This document shows, piece by piece, positions 1-8,719 of a DNA stretch of 41,749 nucleotides (positions are counted from its first letter, which is position 1; every line of letters starts with the position of its first letter). The position numbers were made by a program, and so were the translations under genes. Source of the stretch: JBFMCU01 sp964428225 (lineage in GTDB: Bacteria > Planctomycetota > UBA1135 > GCA-002686595); assembly GCA_964428225.1 (NCBI GenBank), contig CAYRXS010000024.1:1-41749 (forward strand). Reading direction: 5' to 3'. The notes under the pieces were generated by a model. The model was not told where the DNA came from. It searched no databases and was given only the letters and a program-made list of their open reading frames with translations.

Positions 1-115
1 CGTCAAAATCGGGGGGCGCGGCGCGATCTACACGATCGATCTCGCGAGCAGGCAGGTCGTGCCCCTCGTCCACGACCCGCGCTTCGTGGATCCCGTCGAC
101 GTCCTCGAGCTGTAG
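1..115 (+). CDS. C-terminal end of an unidentified protein (5' truncated by window edge)
   Basis: An open frame enters from the left edge (frame of base 2) and stops at TAG 113-115, giving about 37 residues that end in ...VDPVDVLEL. The visible tail contains 'GAIYTIDLASRQV', which resembles a strand of a beta-propeller blade (value, then 'attribute of what'), but this is too short to name a family. No other evidence is available inside the window. It is followed by about 120 bp of non-coding sequence before the MFS gene. Confidence 0.4.
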   Translation, partial: VKIGGRGAIYTIDLASRQVVPLVHDPRFVDPVDVLEL

Positions 116-236
116 TCCGGCGGTCTCGGTCGTCCCCCCGTCATCCCGTATGATGAAGGCCGCCACCCGGTCGCCGTTCCCGGAGTGACCAGGACCTTCA
201 GACCACCGCGGAAGTGAAACTCCACGGATCGACGAG

Positions 237-1808
237 ATGATCGGATCAAGCAACGCCGACCTTTCCAGTGACTTCGCGGCCCCGAGACACCAGAAGATCC
301 TCTTCTGGGCCTGCTTCTGGGCCATCGCCGCAACCGCCTTCGTATTCGTCATCCGCGGCCAGGTCATTCGTGCCTGGGCCGTCGAGTTCGCGCTGACCGA
401 GACCCAGAAGGGTGAGATCCTGGGAGTCGGTCTCTGGCCGTTCGCCGGTTCCATCGTGCTGTTCAGCCTGGTAGTGGACCGCTTCGGGTACGGGAAGACG
501 ATGATGTTCGCCTTCGTGTGCCACATCCTCTCGACGATCGTCCTCTTGATGGCCGAGGGGTACTGGTGGCTCTACATCGGCACCTTCCTCGTCTCCGTCG
601 GCAATGGCGCGGCGCAAGCGGTGGCGGACCCGGTCGTGGCGACCCTCTTCAAGAGGAACAAGACGAAGTGGCTGAACGTCCTGCACGCCAGCTGGCCGGC
701 GGGGATGGTCATCGGAGGGATCCTGGGCATCGCGATCAGCGATCTCGATTGGCGATGGCGAATCGCCATGCTGTTCGGACCGATGCTGGCCTACGGGGCG
801 ATGATGCTCGGCCGAAAGTTCCCCGTCCACGAGCGCGTGGCCGCCGGCGTCTCCTACAAGGAGATGCTCCGCGAGACCGGAGTGCTCGGGATGCTGCTGG
901 TCCTGCTGTTCCTGTTCGGAGAGATCGGTCGTGTCTTCGCCTGGCCCTGGTACGTCGCGGTGATCCTGTCTCTCGTCAGTGCAGGCGCCTTCGGTTGGTA
1001 TGCGCGCTCGCTCGGGCGTCCGCTCTTCCTGCTTCTACTGGTGCTGATGATCCCGCTGGCCACCACCGAGCTGGGAACGGACAGCTGGATCACCTCGCTG
1101 ATGGAGGGGGAGATGAGAGCTCTGGCCCTGAACGCCGGCTGGGTTCTCGTCTACACCTCGCTGATCATGATGATCCTCCGCTTCTGCGCCGGGCCGGTGG
1201 TCAAGGCGCTCACCCCCATCGGCCTGTTGATCGCCAGCTGTCTCATCGCCGCGGTGGGGCTGGTGGTGTTGAGCAAGGCCTCGGGGATGATGATCCTCGC
1301 GGCGGCCACGCTGTATGGTGTCGGCAAGACGTATCTGTGGCCCACGATGCTCGGCATCGTCGCGGAGCGCTTTCCTCGAGGAGGAGCTCTGTCCCTGAAC
1401 GCCACCAGCGCGGTCGGGATGATGAGCGTGGGGGTCGTGGGCACCGTGTTCCTCGGCCTGATCCAGGACACGGCGATCGAGGGGCAGCTGGCCCAGGAAC
1501 AGCCCGCTCTGCACGAGCAGGTGGTGGCCGAGAAGCACAGCGTGCTCGGTTCCTACCAGGCGGTCGATCCGGCCCGCATAGAGGACCTCGGGGTCGAGGA
1601 CAAGGCCACCATCGAGGCGCTCACGGAATCCGCGAGCAAGGAGGCGCTGGCGACCATCGCCATCTTCCCGATCTCGATGATGGTCGGGTACGTCGTGCTC
1701 TTCATCCTCTTCCGGAGACGAGGCGGGTACCGGGCGGTCCACCTCGAGGCCGAGGCAAAGTCCGGGGCGGACGGGCGAAACCGTGACCACGAGCATCGAG
1801 GAGGCTGA
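237..1808 (+). CDS. MFS transporter
   Basis: A 523-residue polytopic protein with roughly a dozen hydrophobic segments starting near residue 20. It looks like a Major Facilitator Superfamily carrier in the inner membrane. The loop after the second segment reads 'DRFGYGKTM', corresponding to MFS motif A, and 'GNGAAQAVADPVVATLF' follows in the third to fourth segment. An unusual hydrophilic insertion of about 70 residues (about 415-485, rich in E, A and Q) lies before the last membrane segment. The substrate cannot be told from sequence; such carriers in Planctomycetota often sit next to sugar genes. No clear Shine-Dalgarno precedes the ATG. The stop is TGA. The gene is followed by a degraded URO-D-like gene on the same strand. 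Confidence 0.85.
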   Translation: MIGSSNADLSSDFAAPRHQKILFWACFWAIAATAFVFVIRGQVIRAWAVEFALTETQKGEILGVGLWPFAGSIVLFSLVVDRFGYGKTMMFAFVCHILSTIVLLMAEGYWWLYIGTFLVSVGNGAAQAVADPVVATLFKRNKTKWLNVLHASWPAGMVIGGILGIAISDLDWRWRIAMLFGPMLAYGAMMLGRKFPVHERVAAGVSYKEMLRETGVLGMLLVLLFLFGEIGRVFAWPWYVAVILSLVSAGAFGWYARSLGRPLFLLLLVLMIPLATTELGTDSWITSLMEGEMRALALNAGWVLVYTSLIMMILRFCAGPVVKALTPIGLLIASCLIAAVGLVVLSKASGMMILAAATLYGVGKTYLWPTMLGIVAERFPRGGALSLNATSAVGMMSVGVVGTVFLGLIQDTAIEGQLAQEQPALHEQVVAEKHSVLGSYQAVDPARIEDLGVEDKATIEALTESASKEALATIAIFPISMMVGYVVLFILFRRRGGYRAVHLEAEAKSGADGRNRDHEHRGG

Positions 1809-1810
1809 CC

Positions 1811-2133
1811 ATGCCGTCCAGCCGAGCGAATGAGCGGATAGCGGATGCGGAGACTCTCGCCCAACGCTAGGAAGAGCGCCTGATCCGCTACACCACCGCC
1901 ATGCGCAACGAGACGCCGGACATGGTTCCGATCCGGCCGTTCGTGGCGGAGCTCACCGCGAAGTACTGCGTCGTTCCCGGCGTCGGGCGCGGGCGCGACA
2001 CGGTTTTCGGTACATCGAGCCGCCCGAGGATCTTCCCGAGATCACTGGTGACGAGCAACTGGTCAAGAACACGTGGGAAGGTCTCGACGCCTGGACCTAC
2101 ACGTTCCTCTGGCACTGCGTGGTGTCGTTCTGA
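1811..2133 (+). pseudogene. Degraded uroporphyrinogen-decarboxylase-like (MtaA/CmuA type) gene
   Basis: Three fragments of one protein can be read. The first starts at ATG 1811 and runs into an in-frame TAG at 1868-1870. The same frame then continues with 'EERLIRYTTAMRNETPDMVP' and 'IRPFVAELTAKYC', the usual N-terminus of URO-D-like methyltransferases ('R..AMR..EPDRVPIRPFVAEFTAKY'). Near position 2000 the frame shifts and 'GFRYIEPPEDLPEITGDEQ' follows, ending at TGA 2131-2133. The roughly 60-70 residues normally between these parts, and the whole C-terminal barrel, are missing. This is a remnant with a nonsense codon, a deletion with frame change and truncation. The family assignment rests on remembered consensus. 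Confidence 0.55.
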
Positions 2134-2291
2134 GTGTCCGCGGGTGAGCTCCGACACGCTCCGAATGTGCACGGAGTGGTTCGAGACGCGCAGGGGTCTG
2201 GCTGGTTTCCGACCCGTGCCCCACGCGGGAGGCGTGGAAGCTAGAATGGAAGGGTCCGTCCCCCAGCCGAAACGCCGACACCACCATCGTG
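2134..2291. other. Non-coding spacer with a small GC hairpin
   Basis: About 158 bases between the decayed gene and the FG-GAP gene. It holds a perfect 6-bp hairpin at 2221-2237 (stem CCACGC/GCGTGG, loop GGGAG) just upstream of the start. It could be a weak terminator or a 5' leader element. No convincing promoter was identified, although TAGAAT at about 2243 resembles a -10 box. Confidence 0.3.
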
Positions 2292-4541
2292 ATGATCGCG
2301 GAAGCCGTCCTGGACATTCCCGGCTTGGCCACGCTCGCCGTGCTCGCCTGCTTCGCTCCCGGTGTGCTCGCGCAGGGTTCGGGAGCCGAGGGGGTTCCCC
2401 CGAGCCTCGCGACCGCAGCTCGTGAGACCGTTCCGGACGCGCAGTACGCGTTTGGAGGAGTCGAGGGGGTCGCGGACGTCTGGGCCGCCGGGAATCCGGC
2501 TCAGGGGTATCGGGTGGACCTCTCCCCCGACGGGTTGGGAGTCTCCGGTGCGGGCGAGGATGGAGCTCCGTGGAACCTGTCGCTGCACCTGATCGCGTGG
2601 GGACGGGGCGACTCGGTTCGGATGGTGGCGGAGGGGACGATCACCGCCGATGGGCGCCGGGTCGAGATCCGTCGCGGGAGTCTCGCCGAGTGGTACGTGA
2701 ACGACGCGCGCGGGGTGGAGCAGGGCTTCACGCTGGCCTCGCCGCCCGGGCCGGGGGGACGCGGGGACGCTCCGTTGCGACTGACGCTGCGCGCGGAGGA
2801 CGGATGGACGCCGGAGGTCCTCGCGGGAGAGAGGGACGTTCGGCTCTCGCCCATCGGACGTGGCCCGACGCTTCACTACGCGGGGCTGCGCGCGTGGGAT
2901 GCCGAGGGGCGTGAGCTCGACGCCCGCTTCGAGGTCCGGGGCGAGTGGATCTCGATTCTCGTGGATGATCGAGCTGCGGTGTATCCCGTGACCGTCGATC
3001 CGTGGGTCTGGAGCCAGGAGGCGAAGCTGACACCTCCCGACTGGGGGTACGACGACGAATTCGGCACTGCCGTATGGCTCGATGGAGACACGGCCGTCAT
3101 CGGCGTCATGAACGACGACGACCTGGGAACCCAGGCGGGCGCGGCCTGGGTGTTCGTTCGCTCCGGTACGAGCTGGAGCACGCAGGCGAAGCTCACCGCC
3201 GCCGACGGGGCGCCCTACGACATCTTCGGAGTCAACGTCGGCGTCGACGGCGACACGGCGGTCATCGGCTCGGTGGGGGACGACGACCTGGGCACGATGT
3301 CGGGCTCGGCCTACGTGTTCGTGCGCGCGGGCACGAGCTGGTCTCCGCAGGTCAAGCTGACCGCGGCCAATGGCGCGGCTCGGGACAACTTCGGCGGCCA
3401 CGTGGCGATCGACGGAGATACGGCGGTCGTCGGCGCGGGGCGGAACGCACACCTGGGCGTGTACTCCGGCTCGGCCTACGTGTTCGTGCGCGCGGGCACG
3501 AGCTGGTCCCAGCAGGCCATGCTTCGAAGCGCGGATGCCGCCGACGGCGACAACTTCGGTGCCTCCGTCGCCACCGACGGCGACACGGCGGTCGTCGGAG
3601 CGCCGCTCGCCGACCTCGTGGATCCGGACGTGGGCGCAGCCTACGTCTTCGTGCGATCGGGCACGGGCTGGTCCCAGCAGGCCAAGCTCACCGCGCTGGA
3701 CGGGGATGCCCACGACTTCTTCGGACATCCCGTCGCGATCGACGGCGACACGGCGATCGTCGGGGCCCAGTACGACGACGATCACGGCCCCGAGTCGGGC
3801 TCCGCCTACGTCTTCGTGCGCTCCGGTACGAGCTGGACGCAACAGGCCAAGCTCTCTCCCGCCGACGGCGAGCAGGGCGACCGGTTCGGCTATCCGGTCT
3901 CGATCGACGGCGACACGTCGCTCGTCGGCGCACGCGCCGACGACGACCAGGGCTACGATTCGGGATCGGCGTACGTCTTCGCACGCTCAGGAACGGCCTG
4001 GAGCCTGCAGACCAAGATCACCGCCGCCGACGGTGCCGACTACGACATGTTCGCCAGCGCCCTGTGCCTCGACGGGGACACCTCGGTCATCGGCTCGCCC
4101 CAGGACAACGCCCACGCCGTCGACTCGGGATCGGTCTACGTGTGTCGCTTCGAAGGCGCGGTGGCGCACGCGACCTTCCGCAACGCCGGTGCGAATCCCG
4201 CGAGCCACGCCGCGGTCACCCTGCCCGTCCTCGGGACCACATACTCGGCCACGGTCGACCTGGGGGGAACGACGGGGCACGCCCTCGCCTGGCTCGTCGG
4301 GTTCTCCGCCCCGTTGACCTTCCCCCTCGGGAGCGGGCCGGTCGTCCTCGTGGACTTCACCGACTCCGCGGGCGAGCTCCTGATGCAGACGCTCGTCGCC
4401 GGACCGGTAGCCGCCTTCGACGTTCCCGTCCCCCCCGATCCGGTCCTGGCCGGGTTCGAGGCCGCCACGCAAGCCGTGCACTTCGGCGGAGGGCAGCCTT
4501 TCGATCTGTCCAATGCGCAAGATCTGTTCCTGGGCTCGTAG
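2292..4541 (+). CDS. Secreted FG-GAP repeat protein
   Basis: A 749-residue exported protein (start ATG 2292; an adjacent GTG at 2289 is also possible). A signal peptide covers about residues 1-27 ('LATLAVLACFAPGVLAQ'). Residues 30-250 form a beta-rich N-terminal domain that ends in 'DDRAAVYPVTVDP', a module often placed before FG-GAP repeats. Seven FG-GAP blades of about 55 residues follow (residues 257 to about 620), each with 'FG..V..DGDT.(V/I)(I/V)G' and 'SGSAYVFVR.GTSW..Q.KL'. DNA of the blades is highly similar. A C-terminal domain of about 120 residues ends with 'PFDLSNAQDLFLGS', like the termini of other exported proteins in this window. The repeats suggest an integrin-alpha-like propeller for surface or cargo binding; the actual role is unknown. 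Confidence 0.85.
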   Translation: MIAEAVLDIPGLATLAVLACFAPGVLAQGSGAEGVPPSLATAARETVPDAQYAFGGVEGVADVWAAGNPAQGYRVDLSPDGLGVSGAGEDGAPWNLSLHLIAWGRGDSVRMVAEGTITADGRRVEIRRGSLAEWYVNDARGVEQGFTLASPPGPGGRGDAPLRLTLRAEDGWTPEVLAGERDVRLSPIGRGPTLHYAGLRAWDAEGRELDARFEVRGEWISILVDDRAAVYPVTVDPWVWSQEAKLTPPDWGYDDEFGTAVWLDGDTAVIGVMNDDDLGTQAGAAWVFVRSGTSWSTQAKLTAADGAPYDIFGVNVGVDGDTAVIGSVGDDDLGTMSGSAYVFVRAGTSWSPQVKLTAANGAARDNFGGHVAIDGDTAVVGAGRNAHLGVYSGSAYVFVRAGTSWSQQAMLRSADAADGDNFGASVATDGDTAVVGAPLADLVDPDVGAAYVFVRSGTGWSQQAKLTALDGDAHDFFGHPVAIDGDTAIVGAQYDDDHGPESGSAYVFVRSGTSWTQQAKLSPADGEQGDRFGYPVSIDGDTSLVGARADDDQGYDSGSAYVFARSGTAWSLQTKITAADGADYDMFASALCLDGDTSVIGSPQDNAHAVDSGSVYVCRFEGAVAHATFRNAGANPASHAAVTLPVLGTTYSATVDLGGTTGHALAWLVGFSAPLTFPLGSGPVVLVDFTDSAGELLMQTLVAGPVAAFDVPVPPDPVLAGFEAATQAVHFGGGQPFDLSNAQDLFLGS
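3060..4157 (+). repeat. Seven tandem ~165-bp FG-GAP coding repeats
   Basis: The units begin at each 'FG' codon pair and recur every 55 codons, with conserved stretches such as those encoding 'SGSAYVFVR' and 'DGDTAV'. The last unit is truncated and ends in 'SGSVYVCRFEG'. High nucleotide similarity between units suggests recent internal duplication. Confidence 0.8.
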
Positions 4542-4582
4542 AGTGGCTAGCCCATGAGAAGGACTCCAACCCCTGCTCGACC

Positions 4583-7402
4583 ATGCACCGACTTCGCTAC
4601 TTCTGCTTCGTAATCCTGACTCTCGGGGCAGGCTCGTCGGTCGCTCCCCATCCGCTGCACGGACAGTCGGGACCGATTGGACACTGGACCTTCGACGGCA
4701 CGCTGGACGACTCGGCGGGAACGGTCCACGGCTGGTTCAGCGACGGGACGCCTACGTACGTCGCAGGGGTCAAGGGTCAGGCGATCCATCTGGACGGGAT
4801 CGACGATCACGTCCGGCTGGGCACGGCCGCGGATCTGAACTTCGGGACCACCACCGACTTCACCGTGGCGCTCTGGGTCAACACCACGGGGTGGAGCGAA
4901 GACGCCGCCATCGTCTCCAACAAGAACTGGAACAGCGGCTCCAACATCGGGTGGGTCGTCGCCGCACAGTGGGGGGGGACCGATAGCTGGCAGTGGAACT
5001 ACCGTGGGGCCTCCGGAGGGCGGGTCGACTACGATCCCGGCGGACCGGCGCTCGGCGACGGCCTGTGGCACCACCTCTGCGTCACCCACGATCGCGACGG
5101 AAACGCGGTGTTCTACTTCGACGGCGTGCTCCAGGACCAGCGCGACATCTCCGGCAGCACGGGCAGCATCGACGCTGGCCTGCCCACGGTGGTGGGTACG
5201 GACGGATACGAGGGACAGCAATGGGCCTACTGGTTCGCCGGGCTCATCGACGATCTCCGGATCTACGATCGGGTGCTCACGGAGCGGGAGGTCGAGGCCC
5301 TGCTGGGTCCTCCGGAGCCCGAGGGGCCTCGCATCATCGGCCCCTGGGTCCAGTTCACCGGACCCTTCTCCGGCAAGGTGTGCTGGGACACGAGCTGGCC
5401 CTGCTACTCGATCGTGGAGTACGGTCCGACCGACGCGCTCGGTCTTCGAGTGTCGGATGCCCCGCTCACGACCACGCACGAGATCGTGCTGGAGGACCTC
5501 GAGCTCCGGACGAAGTACCACTTCCGCGTCGGCTACGGCATCGGAGCTGGTGAGCGGTTCTCCGACACCTACACCTTCGACAACGCGATCAACTACGCGC
5601 AGGTGGATTGCTCTCGGCGGGAATCGCCCCTCGGCTCGCACGGGCCGGGCGCGTCCGATGCCCTCGAGGCGGCAGCGAGGAAGATCGTCGAGGCGACGGG
5701 GCTGCGAAAGGGCTATTGCCTCGTGTACGGCAGCGGGGAGGGGCGACTCGCCTTCGAGCTGGCCCGTTTGACCGACATGATGATCGTGGGCGTCGACACG
5801 GATCCCGCCTCGGTGCGGAGGTCGCGCGACGCTCTGATGGCGGCCGGCGTGTACGGCTCCCGGATCAAGATCCGCGCGGTGCCCACGCTCGACGCTCTGC
5901 CCTTCCCCGATCTCTTCTTCAACCTCGTGGTGAGCGAACGTCTGGTCACGGAGGGCCGGTTTCCGGGCTCGATGGCCGAGGTTCGCCGCGTGCTCCGGCC
6001 CGGAGGATGCGCGGTGCTGAATGCGCCCGGGACAGAGCGGATCCCCGGGGCTCCGTCGGTGACCGTCAACCCGAAAGGCGGCGCCGACACCATCTTCACC
6101 CAGCCGGCTCCGGTGGGGACGACGGAATGGCCTCGCCTGTACGGGAATCCGGACAACGCGGCCTGCACGGGAGACACTCTCGGCGGCGCCACGAGCACAG
6201 GACAGCTGCAAGTCCAATGGATCGGCTGGCCCGGCTCCGATTTCGGGGCGGATCGCAATCCTCGAATGCATGCACCGGTGATGGCCGGTGGCCGTCTCTA
6301 CCACCCCGGCCTGGACCGCGTGGTGGCCATGGACGCCTACAACGGAGCCATCTACTGGTCCGTGGAGATCCCCGGATTCATGAGGGTGAACATGCCCCGC
6401 GACGGAGGCCACATCACCGCGGACCGCGACAGCCTGTTCCTGGCCGTGAAGGACGCGTGCCTGCGCCTCGACGGAGAGACCGGGCAGCGGCTGTGGGTTT
6501 CCCCTCCGATGATCAAGGGACGGGAATGGGGATACGTGGCGGTGGACGCGGAGCGACTCTACGGGAGCGTCCAGCTCGTCGATGCCCACTATGCGGACTT
6601 CTGGGGAGGCGCCGGCTGGTACGACGGTACCTCCGGGGCGGGTACGGCGAAGGTTTGTAGCAAGGAGCTGTTCGCTTACGACAAGGCCGCGGGCAATCGA
6701 ATCTGGAAGTATGCGGGCGGAGTGATCCTCAACTCCACCATCACCCTGGGTGGCGGCCGCGTCTGCTTCGTGGAGTGTCGGAACGCCATCATCGAGGACT
6801 ACCCGGTGGGGCGCATCGACGATCCCCTGCTGTGGAGCGATCAGTTCCTGGTGGCGCTGGACCAGGCCACGGGAGTGAAGCAGTGGGAGGTGCCCATCGA
6901 CACGGTGGACGGCACGGTGGCCTTCTACATGCTCTACGCGGGCGAGAAGCTCTTCATCTGCTCCTCGGGAACCCGCTACTACCTCTACGCCTTCGACGCG
7001 ACGAGCGGGAGCCCGCAGTGGAGCGCGAACCACGCGTGGACCAACAACAACCACGGCGGCCACATGCAGCACCCGGTGATCGCAGGCGACGTGATCTACC
7101 TGGAGCCACGCGGGTACGACCTCGACACGGGGAATCTCGTGACGGCCGCCATGGGTCGGCACGGAGGATGCGCCACCTACGCGGGAGGATCGGGCGTCAT
7201 GGCGTATCGAGGCTCGAGTGGGGACATCTCCCTGTGGGACATCGACGGAGGAGGGGTCACCAGGTGGGACGGCGTCCGTCCGAGCTGCTGGCTGAGCACC
7301 ATCATCGCCGGGGGCATGGTCCTCTGCCCGGAGGGCGGGGGAGGGTGTAGCTGCAACGGCTGGATCAACACGTCGATCGGTTTCATGCCGGAGCGGAGAT
7401 GA
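4583..7402 (+). CDS. Secreted LamG - methyltransferase-like - PQQ propeller fusion protein
   Basis: A 939-residue protein starting at ATG 4583 (MHRLRYF). This is the only start giving a signal peptide (residues 1-28), although its Shine-Dalgarno is poor. Order of domains: LamG/concanavalin-like lectin fold (about 30-245, 'GHWTFDGTLDDSAG' to 'IYDRVLTEREVEALL'); FN3-like segment (about 250-335, 'TKYHFRVGYG'); a class I SAM-methyltransferase-like domain (about 355-485) with motif I 'VYGSGEGRLAFEL', the acidic strand-2 'VGVDTDP' and 'VRRVLRPGGCAVLNAPG'; then a PQQ/BamB-type propeller (about 510-939) with blades such as 'RVVAMDAYNGAIYW' and 'LRLDGETGQRLW'. It overlaps the next gene by ATGA, implying translational coupling. 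The methyltransferase-like part on an exported protein is odd, and its activity is uncertain. Confidence 0.8.
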   Translation: MHRLRYFCFVILTLGAGSSVAPHPLHGQSGPIGHWTFDGTLDDSAGTVHGWFSDGTPTYVAGVKGQAIHLDGIDDHVRLGTAADLNFGTTTDFTVALWVNTTGWSEDAAIVSNKNWNSGSNIGWVVAAQWGGTDSWQWNYRGASGGRVDYDPGGPALGDGLWHHLCVTHDRDGNAVFYFDGVLQDQRDISGSTGSIDAGLPTVVGTDGYEGQQWAYWFAGLIDDLRIYDRVLTEREVEALLGPPEPEGPRIIGPWVQFTGPFSGKVCWDTSWPCYSIVEYGPTDALGLRVSDAPLTTTHEIVLEDLELRTKYHFRVGYGIGAGERFSDTYTFDNAINYAQVDCSRRESPLGSHGPGASDALEAAARKIVEATGLRKGYCLVYGSGEGRLAFELARLTDMMIVGVDTDPASVRRSRDALMAAGVYGSRIKIRAVPTLDALPFPDLFFNLVVSERLVTEGRFPGSMAEVRRVLRPGGCAVLNAPGTERIPGAPSVTVNPKGGADTIFTQPAPVGTTEWPRLYGNPDNAACTGDTLGGATSTGQLQVQWIGWPGSDFGADRNPRMHAPVMAGGRLYHPGLDRVVAMDAYNGAIYWSVEIPGFMRVNMPRDGGHITADRDSLFLAVKDACLRLDGETGQRLWVSPPMIKGREWGYVAVDAERLYGSVQLVDAHYADFWGGAGWYDGTSGAGTAKVCSKELFAYDKAAGNRIWKYAGGVILNSTITLGGGRVCFVECRNAIIEDYPVGRIDDPLLWSDQFLVALDQATGVKQWEVPIDTVDGTVAFYMLYAGEKLFICSSGTRYYLYAFDATSGSPQWSANHAWTNNNHGGHMQHPVIAGDVIYLEPRGYDLDTGNLVTAAMGRHGGCATYAGGSGVMAYRGSSGDISLWDIDGGGVTRWDGVRPSCWLSTIIAGGMVLCPEGGGGCSCNGWINTSIGFMPERR

Positions 7403-8688
7403 CGATGAGGCACGTCGAATCGAAGCCGATCACGCACCGCCGGACGAGAGCTATCGGCCTGCTGCTCGCCGCCCCCCTGCTCATGGCCGCCGACTGGCCC
7501 ACGTACATGCACGACATCGCCCGGTCGGGGGTGACCGACGAGTCGCTGACCGTGCAGAACCTCCAGGAGCGCTGGGTTCACACTTCCCCCGCGCCCCCGC
7601 GGGTGGCCTGGGACGGCGGCGCGCCGTGGGATGCCTGGCGCTCGGGTGGTGCCGGGAGCCCCTTCGAGCTCGTTCCCATGCGCGACTTCGACTTCGTGTT
7701 CCACGTGAGCGCGTCGGGAGGTCGTTTGTACTTCGGCTCCTCCACCACGGACTCCGTCCACTGCCTGGACGTTCCCACGGGCGTCGAGCAGTGGTACTAC
7801 GTCACGGACGGTCCGGTGCGCTATCCCCCGACGGTGTCCGACGGCAAGCTCTACTTCGGCTCCGACGACGGGCACGCGTACTGCATCGATGCGCTGGACG
7901 CGTCCTTCGTGTGGAAATACAGCCCTTCGGACGCCACTCGCCTCGTGGGCAACAACGGCAGCCTGATCCCCCTCTGGCCGGTGCGCACCGGCACCGCGGT
8001 GCTCGACGGAAGCGTGTACTTCGCCGCCTCGCTGGTGAGCTGGGAGGATTCCTACCTGTGCGCGGTGGACGCGCTGACCGGCTCGGATCAGGGAACCGGT
8101 CGGTACAAGGTCTCGGGAGGAGTCACGCCGATGGGCGCCATCATGGTGTCGCCGAGCCGGATCTACCTCACCCAGGGTCGGCTGCACCCCCACGTGTTCG
8201 ACCGGGCCGACGGCTCGCTCCTGGATACGGCGGGTTCCTGGGGCCACGGAGGTTGCTTCGCCCTCCTCACGGACGACGACGCGTTCGTCCACGGTCACTC
8301 TCGCGCGAACACCGCGGGGCGCGAGGTCCGGGAGTACGACGCGAGCACCGTCGATCTGCTGGCCACGCATGCGAATGCAAGGCGGCTCGTGGTGAGCGGA
8401 GGCACGTCCTACGTACTGACGGAGACCACCCTCGCGGCCATCGATCGGAGCGACCAGAGCCTGGTCTGGTTTGTGTCCTGCGATTGCCCCCACGCCCTCG
8501 TCCTGGCGGGCGGCGTGCTCTTCGCGGGAGGCAGGAACGTGGTGAGAGCCTACGACGCCACGGACGGTTCCCTCCTGTGGTCGAGCCCGGTCCAGGGGCG
8601 CGCGCGAGGCCTCGCGGTGGCCGAGGGATGCCTGTTCGTGAGCACGGACACGGGCGCCATCCACGCCTTCTCCGATCCCGGGCCCTGA
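7399..8688 (+). CDS. Secreted PQQ-like beta-propeller protein
   Basis: A 429-residue protein whose ATG overlaps the TGA of the preceding gene (ATGA), with GGAG-type purines just upstream. It has an N-terminal basic stretch and a hydrophobic signal sequence (about 15-31, 'AIGLLLAAPLLMAADW'). The mature part starts with 'WPTYMHDIARSGVTDE', the usual opening of PQQ-like (BamB-like) propellers, and continues with blades such as 'HCLDVPTGVEQWYY', 'YCIDALDASFVWKY' and 'RAYDATDGSLLW'. It is much like the C-terminal half of its neighbour, so the two probably act together at the cell surface or in the periplasm. Whether it binds PQQ or only has the fold cannot be said. Confidence 0.82.
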   Translation: MTMRHVESKPITHRRTRAIGLLLAAPLLMAADWPTYMHDIARSGVTDESLTVQNLQERWVHTSPAPPRVAWDGGAPWDAWRSGGAGSPFELVPMRDFDFVFHVSASGGRLYFGSSTTDSVHCLDVPTGVEQWYYVTDGPVRYPPTVSDGKLYFGSDDGHAYCIDALDASFVWKYSPSDATRLVGNNGSLIPLWPVRTGTAVLDGSVYFAASLVSWEDSYLCAVDALTGSDQGTGRYKVSGGVTPMGAIMVSPSRIYLTQGRLHPHVFDRADGSLLDTAGSWGHGGCFALLTDDDAFVHGHSRANTAGREVREYDASTVDLLATHANARRLVVSGGTSYVLTETTLAAIDRSDQSLVWFVSCDCPHALVLAGGVLFAGGRNVVRAYDATDGSLLWSSPVQGRARGLAVAEGCLFVSTDTGAIHAFSDPGP

Positions 8689-8697
8689 GGGGATTCG

Positions 8698-8718
8698 CGG
8701 GGCGCGCAGATCGCCCCG
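8698..8718. terminator. GC-rich hairpin between convergent genes
   Basis: A perfect 7-bp inverted repeat, CGGGGCG / CGCCCCG with a 7-base loop, fills the 31-base gap between two convergent stop codons (8688 and 8720). There is no clear U-tract on either side, so it may be a bidirectional, weak or Rho-assisted terminator. Confidence 0.5.
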
Positions 8719-8719
8719 A

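Noticed and set aside
1868..1870. In-frame stop in the URO-D-like fragment as a third recoding site
   Set aside because: The codon is TAG, not TGA, and the gene also has a frame change and large deletion, so it is simply decayed.
3002..4582. Very long open frame on the + strand upstream of the LamG/methyltransferase gene
   Set aside because: It is an Arg-rich shadow of the FG-GAP gene in another frame; the real gene begins at ATG 4583 with a signal peptide.
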